Positions 11,943-16,478 of a stretch of 16,478 nt of DNA are shown piece after piece. Under the pieces are notes generated by a model, which ran no database searches, was not told the origin of the DNA, and saw only the letters and a list, made by a program, of their open reading frames with translations. The DNA lies in contig RFKA01000068.1 of the NCBI GenBank assembly GCA_003694385.1, forward strand, positions 1 through 16,478. The letters run 5' to 3'. The first letter of the stretch is position 1. Each line of letters opens with the position of its first letter. This DNA comes from Candidatus Woesearchaeota archaeon. Lineage in GTDB: Archaea; Nanobdellota; Nanobdellia; Woesearchaeales; UBA525. The translations under genes were made by a program, and so were the position numbers.

Positions 11943-12680
11943 ATGATTGAGGAACTCGAGAAACTCGGACTGAGCCACAACGAAGCGCGCATCTACAATG
12001 CTTTGCTCGCGCTCGGCAGCGCCAAGGCTGGCCGCGTGGCGAAGCACGCGGGCGTCGAGCGGACGAGCACATACAACGCGCTCCAGCAGCTCCTCGCGAA
12101 AGGCCTCGCGAGCTATGTCACGATTGGCAATGTGCGCTGGTTCCAGCCCGCCCCACCAAAACGACTCGTCGAGTACTATGAGAAACGAGTTGAGAGCGCG
12201 AGGAAGCTCCTCCCCGCGCTCCACGAGCGCTATAAGGCGGGCGTGCCACAGCACAACGTGCGGCTCTACAAAGGAACGAAAGGCATCATGAGCGTCCTCA
12301 ATGACATCATCGCGACGGGAAAACCCAACCGCATCTTCGGGAGCGAAGGACAACTCGAAGAGCGCATGCCGCACTATGCCGAGCGCTTCGTCCGCGCCAT
12401 GAGGCGCAAACGCATCCCCGTGCGAAGCATCGTCCGCGAAGACCGAGCCAATGTCGGCAGCAATGCGACGGTGCGCGTCGTGCCGCGCAGCGTCGAGAGC
12501 CCCGTCGTCACGAATATCTACGCGGATAAAATCGCTCTGCTCATCTGGAGCGACCCACCCGAAGCCGTCGTTATCGAAAATGAGCGCGCCGCCGCCGCAT
12601 ACCGGAGCTACTTCGAGTTCATGTGGCGCGCCGCCAAGCCCAAAGCTTATAAACGACGCCGCGCCCCGAGGAAACGCTGA
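11943..12680 (+). CDS. TrmB family transcriptional regulator
   Basis: The 245-residue protein starts with the standard TrmB N-terminus, MIEELEKLGLSHNEARIYNA, then a winged helix with recognition region HAGVERTSTYNALQQLLAKG. A C-terminal TrmB regulatory half includes GTKGIMSVLNDIIATG and NIYADKIALLIWSDPPEAVVIEN. TrmB proteins usually respond to sugars or related metabolites and regulate transport or central metabolism. The longer starts at 11910 and 11916 are rejected because they lie within or upstream of the predicted transcript start. Three bases separate it from the DHH gene downstream, so they are co-transcribed. Codons are rich in G/C third positions, like the DHH and asparagine synthetase genes. 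No target is evident, but the divergent asparagine synthetase gene and its own promoter are natural candidates. Confidence 0.85.
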   Translation: MIEELEKLGLSHNEARIYNALLALGSAKAGRVAKHAGVERTSTYNALQQLLAKGLASYVTIGNVRWFQPAPPKRLVEYYEKRVESARKLLPALHERYKAGVPQHNVRLYKGTKGIMSVLNDIIATGKPNRIFGSEGQLEERMPHYAERFVRAMRRKRIPVRSIVREDRANVGSNATVRVVPRSVESPVVTNIYADKIALLIWSDPPEAVVIENERAAAAYRSYFEFMWRAAKPKAYKRRRAPRKR

Positions 12681-12683
12681 TCT

Positions 12684-13733
12684 ATGGCTATTAGCGAAGA
12701 ACAATTGAATACTATCCGAACAGCGCTTGACGCAAGCGCCCGTCCACTCTTCTTCTTCGACGACGATTGTGACGGCACGACGAGCTTCGTCCAGCTCTAC
12801 CGTTACAAAAAAGACGGGCGCGGCATCCCCGTAAAAGCAAACCCGAAAGTTGGCGCGCAATACGTGCGCAAAGTCGAGGAGAACAGCCCCGACCTCGTCA
12901 TCATCCTCGACAAGCCACTCGTCGACGAGGAATTCCTCGATGCCGTCAAGACACCGATTATCTGGCTCGACCACCACGAACCCGTCGATACGAGCCGCTG
13001 GAAGCACGTGCGCTACTACAACCCCCGCGTCAATGACGACACGGACAACCGCCCAACGACGCACTGGGCGTTCGCAATCAGCGGGGGGCCGCTCTGGCTC
13101 GCCGTGGTGGGATCCGCTGCAGACTGGCACATCCCCGACCATCTCGAGCAGTTCAAGAAGGAATACGGCGACCTCCTCCCCCCACAGTACGCCACGGTGC
13201 AAGACCTCCTCTTCCATCCTGACTCAGGCATTGGGAAGCTCGTGAAGGTCATTAACTTCAACCTCAAGGATACAGTCAGCGAGACGATGAAGAGTGTCAA
13301 GGTGCTCACGCGTATCGAGAGCCCCTATGAGATTCTCAAGCAGACAACTCCGAAGGGCAAGTACCTCTATAAGAAGTACGCACGACTCGCGAAGAAATAC
13401 AACGCGCTCCTCGAACGGGCAAAAACCGCGTACAAGCGAGATGACCCGCTCCTCATCTTCACGTACACGGACGACCAGATGAGCATGACGAGCGACCTGA
13501 GCAACGAACTCCTCTACTTGTTCCCGGACAAGCTCATCATGGTGGCGCGCAACCACAACGGCGAGCTCAAGTACTCGCTCCGCAGCGCCGGGAACATTGC
13601 GATACCTCCCGTCCTCGAGAAGGCCTTCACAGAGCTCGACGGCTACGGCGGCGGCCACACCTATGCGTGTGGCGCGTGCATCAAGGTCGCGCAGAACCCT
13701 CGCTTTGTCGAGATTATTCGTGAAGCGCTGTGA
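12684..13733 (+). CDS. DHH/DHHA1 family phosphoesterase (RecJ-like)
   Basis: The 349-residue protein shows the DHH motifs: I FFDDDCDGTTS (about 24-34), II an Asp in ILDKPL (about 74-79), III LDHHEP (about 95-100), and IV SAADWHIPD (about 145-153). The C-terminal DHHA1 domain has LRSAGN and YGGGHTYACGACI. Such enzymes are Mn-dependent phosphodiesterases acting on short nucleic acids, DNA 5' ends (RecJ/GAN) or cyclic dinucleotides. At 349 residues it is shorter than bacterial RecJ, closer to archaeal DHH proteins and nanoRNase types, so the substrate is not settled. It starts four bases after the TrmB stop and belongs to that operon. Confidence 0.85.
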   Translation: MAISEEQLNTIRTALDASARPLFFFDDDCDGTTSFVQLYRYKKDGRGIPVKANPKVGAQYVRKVEENSPDLVIILDKPLVDEEFLDAVKTPIIWLDHHEPVDTSRWKHVRYYNPRVNDDTDNRPTTHWAFAISGGPLWLAVVGSAADWHIPDHLEQFKKEYGDLLPPQYATVQDLLFHPDSGIGKLVKVINFNLKDTVSETMKSVKVLTRIESPYEILKQTTPKGKYLYKKYARLAKKYNALLERAKTAYKRDDPLLIFTYTDDQMSMTSDLSNELLYLFPDKLIMVARNHNGELKYSLRSAGNIAIPPVLEKAFTELDGYGGGHTYACGACIKVAQNPRFVEIIREAL

Positions 13734-13742
13734 GCCTGAAAC

Positions 13743-13751
13743 TTTTTAAAA
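13743..13751 (+). promoter_or_regulatory. TATA box of tRNA-Leu
   Basis: TTTTTAAAA is centred 32 bases upstream of the mature 5' end at 13779, predicting a short leader. It overlaps the first bases after the DHH stop, where the T run may also end the operon transcript. Confidence 0.55.
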
Positions 13752-13778
13752 CACGCTGGTAATCCGCGCAGAAAGCCC

Positions 13779-13892
13779 GAGGGGGTGCCGCAGTGGTCAA
13801 CCGGGCTGGGTTCAGGTGCGGTCGTTGACGCAACGATTGCGGAAACACCCAGTGGCTGAGTGCCTACGCGGGTTCGAATCCCGTCCCCCTCA
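13779..13892 (+). tRNA. tRNA-Leu(CAG) with 30-nt intron
   Basis: Acceptor arms GAGGGGG and CCCCCTC pair perfectly and A at 13892 is the discriminator; CCA is not encoded. The D-arm has three pairs (CCG/CGG), the anticodon stem is CTGGG/CCCAG, and the anticodon CAG follows U33. A long variable arm (GGC-TGAGT-GCC) marks a type II tRNA, and the T-arm is GCGGG-TTCGAAT-CCCGT. The intron at 13817-13846 lies between G37 and A38. It folds as a nine-pair helix GCGGTCGTT/AACGATTGC with a five-base loop and ends GGAAAC. The splice motif has bulges GG^T and AC^A and a central helix with one A-G mismatch. Confidence 0.93.
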
Positions 13893-13915
13893 TCGAAGAG
13901 GGGCTGCCCGACGTG

Positions 13916-14653
13916 CTAGGCGCGTGTTCGTCTCTTCATGAGATGAATGCGCCCGACAATCGCCTTGTGGTCGCTCACGCCCTCGACGACGCGCACGTCA
14001 CTCACCGTGTAGGGCTCTACTGAGAAAATCGTATCGACTGCGAGCTTGAGGCCGGGCTTTCTGTGGTGTCGCTCGTCGAGCGTTGACGTTACGTCTCGCG
14101 GGAGGTTGTCCGTGAAGTATTCGGTGAACTTCGTGAAAATCTCTTTGCCGCGCGGCGCGTTGAAATCGCCGCAGAGCACCATTGGCGGGTACCGCTGGAT
14201 GAGTGTCATGAGCTTCGCGAAGGCTGCGCGCTGCTCCTCGTTCGCCTCACCGTCTGCTGTCCACGTGAAGTGTGTCGCGCCGATGACGAACGCCTCACCG
14301 TCTTTTCTGGCTGTCGTGACGACGAGTGGCCGGTCCTCACTGTTCGGCGCGAGGAACTCTCTTGCTTCGCCAGTCCCGACGTAGAACGCGTGCTCGCTCT
14401 CAGCAGGGACGGTGGTGAAGACTGCTAACCCCTGCACGCCTTTCCCGTCGGGCATGAAGGGGTTGCCGGGACTCACCGTGCACATGGGGACGAAGTAGTG
14501 GGCGGCGCCGAGTGACGCGGCGATACGCGGCAAGTCGACCTTACAGACTTCGTAGAGGCACACGACATCGGCTTGTTCTTTCTCCAGGAATGGTATGAAC
14601 CTGTCGAGGTGACGCCCCCGCTCGACATTCAGCGAGACAAGCTTGAGTGGCAT
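13916..14653 (-). CDS. Endonuclease/exonuclease/phosphatase family protein
   Basis: The 245-residue protein carries the EEP fold motifs: LVSLNVERG (5-13, catalytic Asn9), the metal-binding Glu in CLYEV (about 32-36), ATHFTW, VLCGDFNAPRG (catalytic Asp and Asn), AVDTIF, and the final SDHKAI histidine. The family covers AP endonucleases, DNase I-like nucleases, sphingomyelinases and inositol phosphatases; the short length and lack of a signal peptide do not decide between these. A TATA box at 14676-14682 sits 26 bases from the ATG, so the transcript is leaderless. The gene is convergent with tRNA-Leu, with 23 bases between their ends, and divergent from the gene at 14797. Confidence 0.85.
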   Translation of the reverse strand: MPLKLVSLNVERGRHLDRFIPFLEKEQADVVCLYEVCKVDLPRIAASLGAAHYFVPMCTVSPGNPFMPDGKGVQGLAVFTTVPAESEHAFYVGTGEAREFLAPNSEDRPLVVTTARKDGEAFVIGATHFTWTADGEANEEQRAAFAKLMTLIQRYPPMVLCGDFNAPRGKEIFTKFTEYFTDNLPRDVTSTLDERHHRKPGLKLAVDTIFSVEPYTVSDVRVVEGVSDHKAIVGRIHLMKRRTRA

Positions 14654-14675
14654 GCGCGAGGCGTCTCACCCGTCC

Positions 14676-14682
14676 TTTTAAT
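14676..14682 (-). promoter_or_regulatory. TATA box of the EEP-family gene
   Basis: The minus strand reads ATTAAAA, centred 26 bases upstream of the ATG at 14653. Confidence 0.5.
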
Positions 14683-14734
14683 GTTAATTGTTCTACTGTT
14701 GACGGTATCACTAGCGAATTACGGAGAGAATAAA

Positions 14735-14750
14735 ACCACTTGCAAGTGGT
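14735..14750. promoter_or_regulatory. Perfect 16-bp palindrome upstream of the HExxH gene
   Basis: ACCACTTGCAAGTGGT is its own exact reverse complement. It ends 13 bases before the TATA box (14764-14772) of the gene at 14797, in the usual position of an archaeal activator or repressor site. The regulator is unknown. Confidence 0.55.
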
Positions 14751-14763
14751 AAACGTAGAAATG

Positions 14764-14772
14764 TTTATAAAT
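14764..14772 (+). promoter_or_regulatory. TATA box of the HExxH protein gene
   Basis: TTTATAAAT is centred 29 bases before the ATG at 14797, supporting that start and excluding the longer TTG-initiated frame from 14740, which spans the box itself. Confidence 0.6.
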
Positions 14773-14796
14773 TACTTTTCTTTAAGAACTCTCCGA

Positions 14797-16152
14797 ATGG
14801 GGGTCATCCGAGATAAACTAACACGTGGTCGAAAATTCGCAGAACTGCCAAGCGTTCTCCGCAAATTCTTTTTCGAGGGGAGCTTCTGGGAAGACAAGAG
14901 GAAGGCCGCGCTTTCTCTGCCACTCGCATTCCTCGCTTTCCACGCAGGAACGCAAGCCGTGAACACCTGTAGGAACATTCTCTCAGACCTCCACCCTAAC
15001 GAGCTCCAACGGTACTTCAAAGAAGAGTACGGCGTCTCACTCTATGGCACACGACAAGGACTCGAGGCCTTTCAAAGAGGAGAGTTCCCTTTATCCTCCC
15101 GCCTGATTGAAGTACTCGAGCAGGAATCGCGGAACCCCAATTTTACTCTCCGCAGCATCACGATAGAACCCACAACATATACTGACAAGAGTATCGTACA
15201 GCAGTTCGCGGAGCTCTTTGCTGATGACTACGTCGGCTATGCGTGGCCCCGCCACATCGTCCTCAAACCCCTGGCTCAACAGGACACGATGTTTCATGAG
15301 GTGAAACACGTAGAGAGCTTTTCCATCATGAGGCAACACCCCGAGTTTCTCGAGCGGTGGCTCGCGCTCGCGAGGGACGAAGACGGAAACAGCCTCTACA
15401 AACACCCTCCCCTCGTGAACATTCTCTATAATTTGAAATTCATTACTGAGGAGGAAACCTTGCTCTCATCGGAGGAACTCAGACGCAAGGGATTCATCAG
15501 CGACTACGCCAGAACAACCGTCCTCGAGGATATGGCCGAACTCGGAGGGGAAGTCGCGAAAAGACAGACAGATTTCCGGCTATTCGCTGAGGCACTCACG
15601 ACAAATAACTGGCCGCGGCTCAAGGGCAAACTCCTGCTCGCGGCAGAATACGGGCTCATTCCTGAGGAATTCCCCGCGTTCATCAATGTCTATAAGCTGC
15701 ACAAATCCGCGTGGACTTGCTCTTTTCGCTCCTGCTGGCTCGACCAGGAAAACCTTCACCAGTTCATGGAAACAGCGGAGGCGTTCCTCAATAAGTATCC
15801 GGACAGCATATATGCGCCAAACGTGAGAAACCTGCGGGCAGGCATTAACGTGGAACGCGCTCGGGGAGAAGAACGATGGCACGGAGCTGGCGAGGGATTC
15901 TCTCCCTTCTTTGTCGCGGCGGAAGCTGACAGCTTCGCCGTGCTCAATAACCCGGGCGTTGATGTGGGAAATTTCTCACAAGCACTCTCGAATCTTTCAG
16001 AGCTTTTCAGACACCACGGCTTTCTTGAACGGTGGGAATTCTATCGCATAGCGGAGAAAAAGCTCTTGGATGCATGCAAGAATGGTGTGCGCGACCCTGT
16101 TGGAGCTATCCGGCAATACCTCGTCGACCACGGCGCTGCGCAACCGCAGTAA
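14797..16152 (+). CDS. Putative zinc metallopeptidase-like protein (HExxH), family not recognised
   Basis: The 451-residue protein has a hydrophobic N-terminal segment (about 37-55, possible membrane anchor), then a mixed region. A zincin-like core follows: HEVKH at 167-171 and, 73 residues later, a block SDYARTTVLEDMAELGGE (about 235-252). The pattern of Tyr-Ala...Glu-Asp-x-Ala-Glu is how gluzincin-type peptidases supply the third zinc ligand (Glu244 or Glu248). The C-terminal third contains a TPR-like helix pair (FMETAEAFLNKYPDSIYAPN, about 323-342) and no other recognised motif. I do not recognise a named family. The start is chosen from the TATA box at 14764-14772. It appears monocistronic, followed after 34 bases by tRNA-Gly; a T6 run at 16169-16174 may terminate it. 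Peptidase activity is inferred, not shown. Confidence 0.6.
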   Translation: MGVIRDKLTRGRKFAELPSVLRKFFFEGSFWEDKRKAALSLPLAFLAFHAGTQAVNTCRNILSDLHPNELQRYFKEEYGVSLYGTRQGLEAFQRGEFPLSSRLIEVLEQESRNPNFTLRSITIEPTTYTDKSIVQQFAELFADDYVGYAWPRHIVLKPLAQQDTMFHEVKHVESFSIMRQHPEFLERWLALARDEDGNSLYKHPPLVNILYNLKFITEEETLLSSEELRRKGFISDYARTTVLEDMAELGGEVAKRQTDFRLFAEALTTNNWPRLKGKLLLAAEYGLIPEEFPAFINVYKLHKSAWTCSFRSCWLDQENLHQFMETAEAFLNKYPDSIYAPNVRNLRAGINVERARGEERWHGAGEGFSPFFVAAEADSFAVLNNPGVDVGNFSQALSNLSELFRHHGFLERWEFYRIAEKKLLDACKNGVRDPVGAIRQYLVDHGAAQPQ

Positions 16153-16153
16153 T

Positions 16154-16163
16154 GCATTTAAAG
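16154..16163 (+). promoter_or_regulatory. TATA box of tRNA-Gly
   Basis: GCATTTAAAG begins two bases after the stop of the HExxH gene and is centred 29 bases before the mature tRNA 5' end at 16187. The T6 run at 16169-16174 lies between the two. Confidence 0.5.
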
Positions 16164-16186
16164 TGCTCTTTTTTCTCCCACACAGC

Positions 16187-16318
16187 ACGGCCGTGGTGCA
16201 GTGGTTAACATCCGAGGTTCCCACGCGACCTCTTGCCAAGGCTTGACCAGAAGGTCTCCGGTTAAGCCAGAAGTCGCGGAAACACCTCGTGACCCGGGTT
16301 CGAATCCCGGCGGCCGTA
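16187..16318 (+). tRNA. tRNA-Gly(CCC) with 60-nt intron
   Basis: Acceptor arms ACGGCCG and CGGCCGT pair perfectly, with discriminator A at 16318 and no encoded CCA. The first pair is A1-U72, while archaeal tRNA-Gly normally has G1-C72. The anticodon stem is CGAGG/CCTCG, the anticodon CCC follows U33, and the T-arm is CCGGG-TTCGAAT-CCCGG. The intron (16224-16283) lies between A37 and A38. It gives a textbook bulge-helix-bulge: TTCC pairs with GGAA, bulges are CA^C and AC^A, then GCGAC pairs with GTCGC. Inside is a nine-pair helix GGCTTGACC/GGTTAAGCC. One base separates the tRNA from the next ATG. Confidence 0.92.
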
Positions 16319-16319
16319 T

Positions 16320-16478
16320 ATGGCACGACTTGTGAAGATCGAGGCTAACGCACCCATTCCCATCGAGTGCGGAACAGAGAAGAAATGGATCTGTGCGTGT
16401 GGGCTCACAAAGAACTTCCCCTATTGCGATGGTTCACACCATAAAACGGATGGTGAAAAGCCCGGCAAGACATACCGC
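16320..16478 (+). CDS. CDGSH iron-sulfur domain protein (partial, runs off the window)
   Basis: An open frame begins ATG at 16320 and continues to the right edge (53 codons seen). It contains [16 protein letters not shown] at residues 25-40, an exact match to the CDGSH pattern C-x-C-x2-T-x3-P-x-C-D-G-S-H. Cys25, Cys27, Cys36 and His40 would hold a [2Fe-2S] cluster, as in mitoNEET and small prokaryotic CDGSH proteins, which act in redox or iron-sulfur handling. A second CDGSH motif may follow beyond the edge. The start codon lies one base after the tRNA-Gly discriminator. No separate promoter fits, so it is probably co-transcribed with the tRNA and released by RNase Z. Confidence 0.88.
   Translation, partial: MARLVKIEANAPIPIECGTEKKWICACGLTKNFPYCDGSHHKTDGEKPGKTYR

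Noticed and set aside
11912..11975. C/D box small RNA suggested by TTGATGA and a later CTGA
   Set aside because: It lies in the TrmB promoter and coding start, the C box is not consensus (R expected first), and no C'/D' boxes are seen.
11814..13217. 467-residue minus-strand open frame opposite the TrmB and DHH genes
   Set aside because: Low-complexity Asp/Glu/Val-rich translation with no motif, caused by the GC-rich third-position bias of the real plus-strand genes, which show clear TrmB and DHH motifs.
14740..14796. TTG start for the HExxH protein
   Set aside because: The frame would include the TATA box at 14764-14772 and part of the palindrome; the ATG at 14797 fits the promoter.
1..16478. 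CRISPR array, insertion sequence, integrase, rRNA
   Set aside because: No regularly spaced repeats, transposase or recombinase motifs, or rRNA-like sequences are present in the window.

Overview
The window reads as archaeal. Most genes start at, or within a few bases of, the site predicted 25-30 bases downstream of a TATA box (leaderless transcripts). All three tRNA genes carry an intron at 37/38 with a bulge-helix-bulge splice motif. Families include TrmB, a DHH/DHHA1 phosphoesterase, a MoxR/DUF58/VWA operon and an AsnRS-like asparagine synthetase. The many tRNA introns, small membrane regulators and AsnRS-like enzyme would fit a DPANN (Woesearchaeota-like) or related euryarchaeal lineage, but I cannot fix the phylum from the sequence. 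I see no insertion sequence, integrase, CRISPR array or rRNA.

Layout. 1-1140 (minus): the 5' part of an ArsR-like regulator and a secreted-domain/TM/winged-helix membrane regulator with an external CxxC. 1331-3569 (plus): a translationally coupled operon of ApbE flavin transferase, a ferric-reductase/MsrQ-like membrane protein that has lost most expected haem histidines, and a membrane-anchored coiled-coil protein with a poly-Arg tail. 3570-3941: no firm gene; a possible small minus-strand ORF. 3942-4765 (plus): a secreted Met/His repeat protein, then a two-TM winged-helix regulator whose external loop carries HxxHxxH. I propose these two as a metal-sensing pair. 4853-6151: a DedA-PAP2 fusion, likely for polyprenyl- or phospholipid-phosphate handling. 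6269-10613: a tight MoxR ATPase, DUF58, VWA/BatA-like and large secreted/TM protein operon, a likely envelope chaperone system. 10614-10753 (minus): tRNA-Glu(CTC) with a 65-nt intron and a structured upstream region. 10861-11853 (minus): AsnRS-like asparagine synthetase, divergent from 11943-13733 (TrmB regulator plus DHH phosphoesterase). 13779-13892: tRNA-Leu(CAG) with a 30-nt intron. 13916-14653 (minus): endonuclease/exonuclease/phosphatase-family protein. 14797-16152: an unrecognised protein with a convincing HExxH...EDxAE zinc-peptidase signature behind a perfect 16-bp palindrome. 16187-16318: tRNA-Gly(CCC) with a 60-nt intron, followed one base later by the start of a CDGSH iron-sulfur protein that runs off the window.

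The best candidates for something undescribed are the Met/His secreted protein with its HxxHxxH membrane regulator, the zincin-like protein at 14797-16152, and the ApbE/degenerate MsrQ-like/coiled-coil operon. All functional roles are inferred from motifs and context; no database search was run.
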